Source: Neospora caninum Liverpool (taxonomy: Eukaryota > Apicomplexa > Conoidasida > Eucoccidiorida > Sarcocystidae). Taken from it: 64,000 bases of DNA. The stretch covers positions 2,441,964 to 2,505,963 of the forward strand of contig NC_018394.1 in assembly GCF_000208865.1 (NCBI RefSeq). The letters run 5' to 3'. Below the pieces are notes generated by a model. The model saw nothing but the letters and a program-made list of their open reading frames with translations, did not search any database and was not told the origin of the DNA. Shown one piece after another: positions 25,490 through 36,749 of this stretch (its first letter is position 1; every line of letters starts with the position of its first letter). The translations under genes and the position numbers were made by a program.

Positions 25490-25990
25490 TGTATATAAAG
25501 AAAAGCCTATTTCTGTGTAACCATGTGAGTACGGTGTATCCTGCGAACACAATCTCCGTGGCGTTGTGTGTTCATATTGCAAGGATCCACTATATATATG
25601 CAAATGCCGAGGTTACTGGAAAGAAGAGCGATGTGCACGGGGCGTTTCTGACATACTAGACTTGCGACACACTACGTATCGCTTCGGTATTTTGATTCTT
25701 TTTGCTACTCCCCATCGGCGTCTATGCCTCAGTTCCGTGTCGTTTGTTTCATCTGTCCCGTACAGGTCGATGGCATCGAAACCTCCTGGACTGCAGCTAT
25801 CCCCATGCTGTACCTCGCGCACGTGATAAAAGAACGGAAGCAACGATCACCCCCATATGATGGAAACTTGTCATTCTCCTCGGGTGGATCAGCTTCTGGA
25901 ACAGAGAGCGGAGAGCCAACGCCTTTTATGCATGGCGAGCAAAATCAGAAGGAGCGCCGAGATTCTGACATGACGCGGGAGGAGTTGTAA
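19862..25990 (+). CDS. GDA1/CD39-family nucleoside phosphatase (apyrase/NDPase), multi-exon
   Basis: Family members hydrolyse nucleoside tri- or diphosphates, typically in the Golgi/ER lumen or outside the cell. Firm exons: 19862-20302, 20847-21140, 21490-22090, 22674-23116, 23804-23902, 24958-25033, 25766-25990. Another exon starts at 24503, but its frame and end are unclear. A signal anchor (LFFSAVLLSLFLFAIASS, residues about 25-43) follows a basic N-terminus, so type II topology is likely. Apyrase conserved regions: ACR1 VVLDAGSTETRVSVY (about 59-73), ACR2 FFRGTAGMR (about 224-232), ACR3 LEGSEEGVMRW (about 267-277, with the catalytic Glu), ACR4 LIEMGGDSAQVV (about 358-369), then SYVGLGHRRGVVEHI, and near the end VDGIETSWT, the usual C-terminal motif. 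Acidic low-complexity linkers sit between ACR3 and ACR4. It lacks close resemblance to the vacuolar NTPase I/II and looks like the endomembrane type. Confidence 0.85.
25457..25490. repeat. Compound (AT)n(AG)n microsatellite in an apyrase intron
   Basis: About nine AT repeats pass directly into about eight AG repeats within the last intron of the apyrase gene. It is non-coding and likely polymorphic in length. Confidence 0.85.
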
Positions 25991-28273
25991 GGCACACCGG
26001 AGATAGGGTCGGTGTCCTTTTTCTCTCAACTGTCTACTGAGGACGTACTTCTGCCACTGGCACTCTCTCCTGCCTAGAAAGTGAAGCGAAGTTGTATCAC
26101 TGTTAGAGCGTGCAGTGGGCCGTGAGTACACTGCGCGGGGTTTCCTGCCGCGCCTTCCGGTGGGGACATAGGATGGGGGAGAATGCTGCGGAACCAGGCT
26201 AAGGAACAGTGCCTTCGTTGTGTGTAACGCCTGGAGCGCTGAGCCTCGACATTCACTGAATGGTCCACACGCGAAAGGATAGAGGCGGGGGAGAAGCTGA
26301 GCGGGACCAAGAGAGATTGTCTATCTTTGCTGCACAGGAGTGAGTTGTTTCCAGCGAGCTTTCTCGTGCGTCGATGTGCCTGCGACAAAACGAGTTGAAG
26401 GGTGAATACAGAGGGGCGCGTGTACGGAAAGTGCTCTGGTTGTCTTCAGTTCCAATCGCGGCTATGGCAGCTGTGTTGCGCTTGGCGGATACGTGCAACG
26501 TGACAGGCTCTTCCCGATGGGTGCGTTGTTACTGGCGCGCGTGTTCATCTAAGCTGCAGGGACGTATTCATCGGAACGGTTTGACGACTGGGAAATGTGA
26601 ATTTTCAATTTTAGATTAACTTCACAGGCAGGTCCGAGCTCCGGCCACGGGCACACAGTACACCTATCTATTAATACGCATCCAGATGCATGAGCAACAC
26701 GAGTCGAACGCGTCCGATACCAACATACAGGGGCAGACACCGTCAGCCAAGTTACTCTCAGCAAACACCGCCGCGTTACATGTGTGGGCAGCATATCAGT
26801 CTTCATCCGGCTCAACAGCGACGTATAGTGCGGGGCACAATAAATGAAGAAGGGGGTCCAGTTGTGTGGAATCAGAGTTTGTGCTCTAGCATCAGATTCG
26901 AAAGAAGCACACGCAGTGTCTAACGTACACTGAGACAAAGTATTGCTAGCCGATTTCGGTTCGGTGGGATGTTTTGGTCGTTCTCAGGAAAAAAAGTACG
27001 TTGCTCGAGGGACTTGCTGACTGGCGCGTCGACCTCCTGGTGTCGTGCCTAGGTAGGGAGGAAGTAGAGGACTTTCGTTTGCGCAGACATTTGTCCCCTC
27101 TTTGCTACGGCCATTTTCTGTTGAGGAACAGGATACATACCATGCGCCTGGTACAATTTTAGGATATCCGTGCGGAACAGGAGCTCGAGGCTTTTCTTCG
27201 TAGTTGCACGGGCTAGATTCCGAAAGGGGTTTAATGGTAGGCACGCGCCTCATTTATGCTTATGCTATATTTCCGACGTGCCTGGTGTGCGCCACCGGGT
27301 AGCACTCTCACGTGTTTGGGGTTCTAGGAAGCCGCCGGCAGTGTTTCCGTTTGTAGTAGAGTTTTCAGGATGTTGTTGTTTGGCATGCCGTTCTTCGGAA
27401 ACAGCTCCGTCGCTCGAGGAAGGCAAGAACAAAGTCATTGCTGAGGGGCAGAAGTGCCTACAGCCCCACTTTATGTGGCTCGGAGTTGAATGGTGGAGTG
27501 CCGATTTGCTTAATCGAATCCGTCTTGTACCGGCGCTGCACTAGGCCTGAGTTCCATTGCAGTTATGCCGTATCCTGCCACGTTTCTGTTTTTTTTACAT
27601 TCATTTTTTAGTGGCGAACCATTTTACAGAGTTCGTAGCGCACTCAGTTGTGTGCTCCGTTCAAAGCTGGCCTGTCTCGTGGTATATCGCAAATCAGTGA
27701 AGCCAGCAGTTGTGAGCGAGGAAATTGGGACGTTGTTGCGAGTGGACGCGTCTACATCGTTCATTTCGTGTGCATTAAGGCGTAGGAAGTACCAAGGTGA
27801 CACCAAACTTCGTAGTCCCTCGGTTTTTGCTTAGGAAATCGCAATTTCTCCAGTTTGCTCTCCGAACATCCGGTGGGAAGACCGATGCTAGGATTGCCGC
27901 TTTTCTTTAGCACAGCAGTAGCGGGCGGACCTGCGGAGACAGCGAGGACAGTGGAGGAGCGCACACGAGATCAAGAGGTGATCTGCGATGACCACACCAC
28001 ATGCCACAGGCTGATCAAGTCGGAGTCCGTCCAGCATTTCACCGCCTTTGTTCACATTTATTTCACACGTGTGCACTTTCCTCTCTCTGAGAAAACCAGA
28101 TGCAAACGTAAAAACGCGTGGCGGTTTTCCGAACATGGAGATGGAAATGTCTGTCGGTGCACAATGATGTTCTTTTTGTCTCCTCTCACCCGGCCCTCTG
28201 TATAGCCTGTAGATACCCCCCTTCCCCTAGAGAGAGAGGAAGAACTATTGTTTGGAAGGCAGTTGGGAGCACA
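25991..28273. other. Intergenic stretch between the apyrase and carbonic anhydrase genes
   Basis: Expected to hold the 3' UTR of the apyrase gene and the 5' UTR/promoter of the carbonic anhydrase gene. Short frames up to about 129 codons occur on both strands without splice partners or recognisable products. No repeats or RNA genes seen. Confidence 0.5.
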
Positions 28274-31200
28274 ATGGAGGCATGCTGGCCATACACACAC
28301 ATTTTTTGCCTGGAAAAAGCACGAAAGGATGGGGGAAAAGGCCGCCAAAGGGGCGGCCTGTTTTCAGCAAACGCGCACCGCGTCAGGCCTGTCTGGCCCC
28401 GCTGCACGGCGGTTTTGCGGCGGCTCGCCGCTTTATCGTGGCGACACGTCTCACCGGACGTTTCTGCCGTGTTCGTCTCACTTGGTGTCTTTTGCCGAAA
28501 AGTGCAGGCATCTCTGACATCTGCGTGTTTCTCGTTGATCCGTCTCCTGCCTTTTTTCTCCAGTTGGATTCGCTCCGTTCTCGCCGAAGCAGAGACGCCG
28601 CGCGCCTCAAACGAACTGCCACACTGGCCGCTCGACGCTCGCAGCCGTCGCCCGCCTGATTCCCGCAGTTCGCAGAGAAGACAGCCTGTGGGTTTTCATT
28701 TCCTTGCAGGGCTTTGTTCTCATCTGTCCTTCACTCTCTTTTCTTTTTTCGCTTTCGTGTTGCTTTCTGCCTTTTCTCCACTGTCGATCCCGGCGGAGGC
28801 CGTCGCCCTTTCGCGTGCTTCGACTCACCCAGCCACATGTGCGGATTTATCTAGCGCCGCAGAGGCGAACCCGAGCCGATGTCGGCGTCACTGGGAAACA
28901 CATTCGAGCCCACGTTATCGGACGGCGACTTTCCCGCTGTCTTTCAGTTTTGTCTCTACCCCTCGGTTGCACAGCAAGATGCAGGGATCTAGCGCAGTCG
29001 CGGGCCAGCCTCAACCGTCGCTCCGAGACGCTGCTCCCGGCGGCCTCGGAGAGAGAGGCGTCCACGGTTCGTCATTCGTGCAAGGTCCGTGCAGCGGAAG
29101 AAACTCTCCGCGCCTGTTCATGCAGTCTTCGCTGACCAATGCTTCGCCCACTCTGTTTTCTCAGTCTGCAACGGGAGTGGCGGTCGACGTCGGCGTTCAC
29201 CCTGCGGGCTGCGAGAGAAGACTGCGAGACTCCGACGGCGAGGAACTGGCCCGTCCCAAGAGACAACGCCGGGCACAAGTTTCCGCAGAAATGAGGAAGG
29301 AAGCCGGTGGCGAGCAGGCCGAGCGTGGTGAACGGCGTCCGGTCGACTCTTTCGAGGAGATCCGCGTCGCAAAGAATGGAGAAGACAAGCAGGCGGACCT
29401 CGAGGGAAGGGCAGCGAGGGAGAGGACGGAACACGAAGCAGATACCCGAGAGTCCCCTCGACCCTCGAGAAAAGTTCAAGAGGCCGCGGGTGGGGGCCTC
29501 TTTTGCACGAAGCTCCACTGCATGTTTGTGAAAGATGTGAAGCAACCCCGGGGAGCAGCGACACCAGCAGACGCCGGGCTGGTTGTCCCCTCCGCTGTCG
29601 AACTGCACAGTCCTTGTCAGCCAGCGACGGGTACGCGCACAGGTCGGGGTTCTCTGTCCTTTACGTTTCGAGCGTGGGGGCAAAGGCTGAAGGCCACGGG
29701 GGCTTCACACGGTAGGTGGACCTACGAGGAGCAGGGCGCAGACTGGAGCTCAGTGGTTGACCGCGCCTGCACTTTGACGAGGCAGTCGCCCATTGATATC
29801 AATGAGGCGATGCTGCCGAAGCAGAAGGGTGAAGTTGCCGGGGCGGCAAAGTCGAAGGAAGACGGCGAGCACTGCGGACCGAGTGACGCCCCTTGCGTGG
29901 GGCTAAACCGCATGTTGTTTGCTGAAGGCCACGAAATGCAGCTGGAAATGATGTTCCCAGAAGAGCCAGTTGCGGATTACGTTGTGAACTGGCAGCGCGG
30001 CATGCGACTGGAGTTTGAGCCGTCAAAGCGGCGGCCTTCGGTCCCTCTCGCGCCTGCGTTCGGGGCCTTCCGTGTGGACGGAAAGCGGTACGGTATTCTT
30101 CAGTTCCACTTCCACGTGCCTGCCGAACATACCTTTGCCGGGGAGAGGCGCTCGGCAGAGCTCCACATTGTATCCAGGCACGCCGAACACGATTTGCTGG
30201 TTGTCGGTGTCACCTTGGAGGAAGCAGATGTCGGGGAAGAGAACGCGTTTTTGGCAGGAATCACCAAAGTGATGCATGCACTCAAGCCCCACATGCCGCC
30301 TGCTGAGTCGGTCGCCAAGACGCGAGACACTCCTGCTCCGCCATCCTCTCTGGACAAGACCACCTGCCTCTATGCGGCAGACGTCGAGCAACACGTTGGC
30401 ATGATGCACGAAACCGAAGTCCGCGACGCCGCACTGAGACGGAAGAGGAACGAAAAGACGCATGGGGAGGGTGGTGAAGACGACGTGAACACTCAGGAGC
30501 ATGGCCGGCCCTCGCTTGTTCCTTCGGAACATGCAGAGCATGAACGCCTGCCTCCACTGAGTCTGCGCGACTGCTTGCCGGTTGGAAGGAAAACCTTCTA
30601 CCGGTACCATGGATCGCTGACTACGCCGCCGTGCTCGGAGGTCGTGCTATGGTACGTAGATGCCCTGAGAATGCTCACCTCAAAAACTATGAGAGGAAGC
30701 GGTGTAGTCGACAACTCATGGGATTATCAGGAACCGCTCGCCGCTGGACAGGGCTGCACATTTCCACAAAATCTTGATCTTCCGCCATAGGTCTAAAACC
30801 GTCACGAAGGCGTGGCCAGGAAAGCCGATTGCCTGTAAACAGCAACTGCAATGTCTGGGATAGACTTGAATAGTCTAGATACAGGGATGATGCCAGTCTG
30901 CGGGCCAGGCCCAGTCAGTGGGGCCAGGTAGAACTGTGGGAGAAGGCCGCCTGCGGTGAGCTAGTGTCTGAGTCTCAAAATGACTCGAATGACAACAAAC
31001 CACAGTGTACTTGCGGTCTGTGTGCTGTGTGGTTTGGCGCAGGTATGTGCTCAAGGAGTCGCTTCCAGCTTCGCCCTCACTGCTACAGCAGCTGCGTGAA
31101 ATGTTTATCGTCCCTGAGAGCAACAGCAAAGGCAATTATCGCCGCGCACAGAATGCAGAGGTAAGGCTAGATAGGCCCTTGAGTGGCGTTGACATTGTGG

Positions 31201-33517
31201 GGCCTTCCTCAGCGTGGCTCAGACACTCTCAATTCAGTGGCTTCATGTTCACGTCAGTGGCCGATGACGCTCGGTCGGCATCTCCTGGAAATGAAGAGTG
31301 GGGCTGTATGTTGCACGTAGTCGTCTCGAGACGTCCTAGATGCTGATTAATGCGCGCGCTGCGTGTGCCTCATTCAGGGCGCTGCGTACAACCAAGAAAC
31401 GATTTATGTCGTTGATCATGATGGAGCGACCGCATGAGCCAGTAGTGTGTTGGAGATTTGCCACATCTTCGCGGATGAAGGAAGCCGTGTCGACTTCCCC
31501 GTGGGTGTCGACCAAAGAATGAACACGGAGGCGAAGAGGATCAGGATAACTTACCCATCGGCGGTAGAGGAACGGAGCACCGGCGTGCGGTTGCCGTCTC
31601 ATACATGGAATTCGTGACAGTTACTTGGAGAGCGTGTAGGACGTGACGAAATTGCTTTTTTCTCTTGCAACGCTAAGATTTGGCAAGTCCTAGTAGGAGT
31701 GCCAAATAAAGTTATGTAGGCTGGGGGAACCTGGGACTTACAGGAGCCGCTTTCCTAGGTATTTCCATCGGACTCCGTTGTTCCAGTGTGGAATTCACTG
31801 GATGACCAATCAGCAGGGTTTTGTGAGGCGAAAATTTGCAGGGGCAGCCTTCGCTGCTGAATAGTTTTCTCGTCGCGAAACGAGTCGCCTCCTCTTTTTA
31901 AAAAACAGTGTAACAAGGTATGCTGCAAGCGCTTTCCTGTGTGCTAGTGAAACACAGCTGTTGGTGGTGGCCCGGCAAAGCGTTTCTGCATGGGCTAATT
32001 CCACGCGTTTGCATTTGTGTGCTGCTTCGAAATTGTTTTATTTGACAACAATACTTCCAAAGACAACATCCCGAGCCGCTGTACGACACAACTGAATCTT
32101 TTGCCTAGAGATACAGAGACGAGGCTCCGTGAAGCGGCATTGATATGCACGCGTGTGAGTTTTGCATCCCGCTTAATGGACTCCGCGAGTTCCTGGCTCG
32201 ACTGAGTTTGAGCTGTCGGCAGTGGATTACCTCAGTAGTCTCAGTGTCGAGCACGTACCGTTGCTTTCTTGTTGAACACGCACCCCTACTTGTGTATAAG
32301 CACTGAAATAGGTGTATCTCCCTCAATTTGGCTTCCTATCAGCCGTATTTGCCTACCGGGCCTTCGGCTTGAAGCGATTTCTTTGCATGTTTTTCACTGT
32401 GTCTAGGGTCATGCACGGATGCCTATAGACTTCCTAGGCCAGGTAACAGTTATTTTCATTACCGCTGTATGCCTGTTACTGGACATTGGCTAGGTCGGTT
32501 GTGACTGGCGGCAGTCCAGCCGGTTCAACATGCAGCTGCAGACGAGAGAAGCTTGGACTGATTTGAAGATAGACAAACACCTTATCTCGTGCTCACTATG
32601 TAGTCACTCAGTAAGCAGACGGGCGAGCCTTTAGGATTGGCCGCTTTTGCAGTATTGAAGTCATTACGACTCGTGATGATGTATTCAAACAGCCTACCAA
32701 TTGTGTAAGCCGTCTCCACGTGGTAATTAAAAGGCATATCTTGCCGGCACCCGCGATGTCAATCCACACTAGGCAAACCTAGCGCCTCCTACAGTGGAAC
32801 GTGGAAGGGCGTCTATCAGATTGAGAGACTGCCATTCGGCTGATCATTCGAGTATGATTTTGATACCAGTTACGCGTCTTGTTACGTAATTCCGCTTCTC
32901 CGTACCAGTATTTCTGTAGTCATACCTACAAAAGCGCGTTCTAGCAGGAAGAGAGAAAAAAGCTAACGAAGCGGCTCTGACACAGGACCTATTACCAGTA
33001 GTAACACGGACCACACGGCTCCAGTTGCACAAACAACGATATACTACGATTCCGAATGCCCACCGAGTCCTGGCGCCCGCTGTCCCAGCGCGGATCTGGG
33101 ATTCATGAGGAAACAAACACCTAGAGAGTCTATCCCTTCAGGGTTGACAACATCATGATCGGGCACGCTACTACGTGAAGCCCTCTGTTCTCTGTAGAGT
33201 CGCACTTTCCCGTTAATCGCGACTTTTGGAGAGGTAGAGGAGTGCCACACACTGAGCGTTTACTGACCGCACATTTGAGTTCGTCGCCGTCTGACTGATG
33301 GATGCAACGCTTATCGCACCTCTCTAACAACGAGCCAGGTACAACAACATGAAAGAGATTGTGCGGGCCCCTCACAAGTTAAAAACGTGTCTAGCTCTGG
33401 ATTGTCTTGTCCGTCTCAACTTTGTCTTTGTCGCTGCAGCTGAAGCAGCCGCTATATGTGTTGACGGTGGTATATTCAGTTCCCCCCCTGGTCATTTTCG
33501 GCTCTGTGTCTTGTTGA
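28274..33517 (+). CDS. Alpha-type carbonic anhydrase with long N-terminal extension and probable GPI anchor
   Basis: Carbonic anhydrase reversibly hydrates CO2. Exons 28274-30651, 31043-31160 and 33440-33517 join in phase to give 857 residues. A hydrophobic segment (SFTLFSFFAFVLLSAF) about 155 residues in may be a recessed signal peptide. A charged, disordered region follows, then the enzyme domain: WTYEEQGADW, QSPIDINEAM, QFHFH (His612, His614), EHT (Glu618), ELHIV (His631) and GSLTTPPCSE (Thr783). These are the three zinc ligands, gatekeeper Glu and Thr199 equivalents, so catalysis looks possible. Exon 2 gives YVLKE..LLQQLREMF..NYRRAQ, the typical end of the fold. Exon 3 adds a short tail with PLYVLTVVYSVPPLVIFGSV, which fits a GPI attachment signal. 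A GPI-anchored carbonic-anhydrase-related protein needed for rhoptries is known in T. gondii and this is probably it. The start is uncertain: the frame is open upstream to 28118 without an ATG, and an acceptor-like CAG near 28708 allows another first exon. Confidence 0.85.
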
Positions 33518-34540
33518 CAAACGCTGTTCCCCCCCGGCAGATTCGAAGTTTCTGCAGCGGAGACAGCATACAGGAAGGTCTCGTTACATCTGACCGTCGA
33601 GGGCGCCGTGCGTCGGTTTCTTCGTCGCAGCAAGTTGCACATTGCAATGAGCCGAACCGTTGCCACTGGGTACATCCTGTTAGAACTAGCAACTCTTCTA
33701 TGGGGGCTACCATGTCGTTACCTACAGCGCTCTGCCTCTCCGTTCTACGCCTCAGGCTGGCTGACCCACCCTTCCCTCCTGCTCAACCGCGGGCGTCTAT
33801 TCGATAACACGGTGGTGTTTGTCAGGCGATCCAATAGCCGAGCAAGTTGAATTTGAGTTGACCGTTTGATACCTCAGGTTTTAGGAACATGTGCGTCGGA
33901 TTTTCGCAGTAAGCGAGATGTGTATCGCGAATCGTAAGGGAATTCTCCATCCAGACACATTGCGGCTTGTGATCGCCGCTCTCCGAACCTGTACAAGGCA
34001 TCGCTTTTTACGCAAGAGGCGCGGACAGCCAATATCAGGCCCAAATCGCGCTGCAAAATCGTTTCGCGACGCGTACTACTAAGTTGCATCCAGTCTATTT
34101 CTGCCTCTTTCCTATTATGTCAGAACACATGAATTTTCCGCTACTTTGGTCATTTCTTTCGCGTCTACCCTATTAACGGCGTGCCGCCTACTGTGCAGTG
34201 TCTGCGAATGAAGCAGTCCGGACGCCCACCCGTACCGCGCAGACTTGTCCGTGGCGCCCTAGTCGGCGCTTCTTTCCTTTCTGCTTATGGGTGTAGAAGT
34301 TCCACTCGGTCAAAGACGATTTATCAGTTCCCTTCTCATTCCTCTCCTCAGGAGGCATCTTGTGTCCTTTCTCGGATCTACTAGACGGGACCGTGGAAAC
34401 TGTCCGAGCCACGGCGTGCTAGTCCGCGCATGACTCGCAGCGGACCGACTAACTGCCCCGTGTCGCAGCTCCTTTGTCACTGAGTGCTCTTTTGCACAGT
34501 TGTAGACAGTTTTCTTTCAGTTACATAGAATCGCTTCAGA
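33518..34540. other. Intergenic stretch: 3' UTR and promoter
   Basis: Non-coding as far as can be seen. An alternative carbonic anhydrase last exon could start after the CAG at 33538-33540, where a phase-0 frame runs to 33807 (ending with a weakly hydrophobic MSLPTALCLSVLRLRL). The exon at 33440 with a stronger pyrimidine tract and more hydrophobic tail is preferred. The right end is the 5' flank of the membrane-protein gene. Confidence 0.45.
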
Positions 34541-36749
34541 ATGGAAGTATCTCTGCCTGCTCATGGCGCCTCACCAGGCCAAGTTCACCCGGCCTCGGGC
34601 AGCGGTCCACCCCGGTCCCATAACAACACAGGACAGCGCGTTGTGTACGCTGTTGGCGCGCATCCAGGTCACCAGACTCATCACATTCGTTCTCTACCCC
34701 TTCCAATTCCGGTGGCAAGGTCGTCCGCTGAGGCCATGGCAGCCTGCTCCAGTCACTGTCCGCGTATTCTTGTCTCTGCTGCCCAGCAGGTTCTTCTTAT
34801 CACCCACGCCATTGCACTGATGCTCATTGGGCGTGAGGTGTACATACACTCTCAAATCGGGGACTTCGGATCACGCAGTAGCGATGTACTGCGCCTTCCA
34901 CCTGTTGCGCTATCTGCCCGTTTTCACAGCCCAGTTGATAGTGGAGAACCCCTTGTTGTGAAGGGAGATATGTTGGTATCTATGGCTGAGCTGTCCGGAC
35001 AACCAGCAGGGAAAGACAGCGCTTCTCCGGGGCAAGAGTATTTGTCAGCGCTGTCAGTTGTCTCTGGGCTGATTTTCTTGGGGGGATGTCTGAGTTGCCT
35101 GATCCTCCTGTTTTCACCGGTTACATCTCTGCCGTATATCCGATTGTGCATGATTCACCGAAATAACCGCGTCTTGGTTGCAGATGGGGACTGGCAAACT
35201 CCCTCACTTTTGACAGAAATTGTCCCAGAGATCGTCATGGCAATTCTGGGTGCATTTGTTCTCGGAGGCTTCGTCTTGTCGGAACAACAAATCTGCAAGT
35301 ATCTGGCAGAACACATCTCTCTCATGTTGTCGCTCCATCCGCCCACAGTTGACCTGGCCAACAGCAACGCTGGCTTTTTTTCCTTCTCCTCTCATATGCC
35401 AGCTCCCAAGATGGCTTCTGTGGGCCCATTCATGTCTCTTTTGGCTGCTGCTTCCCTCGGCGGTTTGGCATACGGCCTGCTGTTGCCGTACTTCTCTTCA
35501 ACGATGATTGCCACCGTCTCCTTTTTCACCCTGTGTTTTGCTGTCTCCGTTCCGTTCTTCCCTTTTCCGTCAAGTATCGACGCCTTCCCCTCACTGCCGC
35601 CATCGCTCATCTACTTTTTGCCTCCATGCTTCCTCCCATGTGTCACCCTCGGAGCCTTCTTTGTTGCCTGCTGCTGCATAAAACACTTCCGAAAATACCG
35701 CACTATCATGTGCGCAGAGGTGAGCGCCGACTGCTACCTGGCTACTGATCCGCCAGAGTCCATGGCCGCAAGAACGCTGGATTCCGCTTCCCGTATAAAA
35801 CCTAACGTGGTGGATGAAGTGTGGCTGTCTCCACCTCCGTGCAGTGAGGAGAGTCTTCTTCAGTAAACCTCATCTGGTTCGGGTTTCTCTCTTCGACACT
35901 ACAAGCTGTTTCTATTCAAGACGCAGATGTTTTGCTGTAGCTAGTTAACTGTTTCGCGTGTACCTGGAACGGAAGCCGTTCACTGCTGCCGTAGTCATCG
36001 TCCTGCACCAGTCTGTTTACTTTGTGCAGTCGCTTTGGAGTGTGAGTGGTGTTTCTGTGCGCCTGCTTCAGGAACGCTGTCTTAGCTGTCTTCGGATCGC
36101 GGTGACGGTCTGCCTTTTCTCGTTTTCCGCGGTGGGGAGCCTTTCTTTCTTCGCGTCCCTGTCCCGCCTCCCGTCCGCTCCAGTCAGTTCCTGGTTCCGG
36201 ACATGTCACGAGCTCCTCAAGCGAGTGCAGCCCGTCGTTCCTCGAGTGTCGACTTGCTGCGGATCCATTTGCGCTCTCCTCCTCCTCCTTTCCATTCTGC
36301 ACATGCTTCTCGAGTACTTTTCGATTCGAAACAACGCTGTAGGGGTCCGTCTCCAGGGCGCGTTTTTCTCTCTCTTCAATCTTCCGGCTTTTGTCCCAAC
36401 TGACGCTGCCGGAAACCCCGAGTTGCGTGCAGTCCCGGGGCTCTCTCAATGTGTCCCCTCTGCCGATGGGCAAGCGCGGCAGCCTGGAGGCGCCACCGCG
36501 CCTCTTCTGCTTCTTCCGGGCACTCCTATGCCCCAGGACTTCCGTCCCTCGTTTTCATCTTCGGGGCTCCGAAGCCCGAAGCCTCGGGGTTCTGGCGGCG
36601 GGACCCAGCTTGTTCCGAGCGTCATGCGGGGCGTCGGCAGCCACCGTCATGGCGAGCGCCCACAGGCTGATGAGGGGAGTACGCGGAGCCTCATGGTGGT
36701 GCGCTCTGGCGCCGGTGTCGCCCCGGAAGGCAGCGTTCACTGCGTCTGA
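34541..36749 (+). CDS. Polytopic membrane protein of unknown function (about 8 TM segments)
   Basis: Two exons, 34541-35719 and 36030-36749, joined in phase 0 (GAG|gtgagc ... ttgtgcag|TCG), give 632 residues. The unspliced frame would stop at 35866 after 441 residues, so intron retention yields a shorter protein. Hydrophobic segments lie roughly at residues 75-97, 167-193, 223-246, 297-318, 321-343 and 357-379 in exon 1, with two more in exon 2 (AVTVCLFSFSAVGSLSFFA and CALLLLLSILHMLLEY). The N-terminus is His/Pro/Ser-rich without a signal peptide. The C-terminal 100 residues are Gly/Pro/Ser/Arg-rich and likely cytosolic and disordered. I do not recognise a transporter signature. It could be a lineage-specific membrane protein. 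Confidence 0.7.

Noticed and set aside
28118..28273. Upstream extension of the carbonic anhydrase frame
   Set aside because: No ATG occurs before 28274; the apparent start at 28118 is GTG, which is not a usual start for a nuclear gene of this kind.
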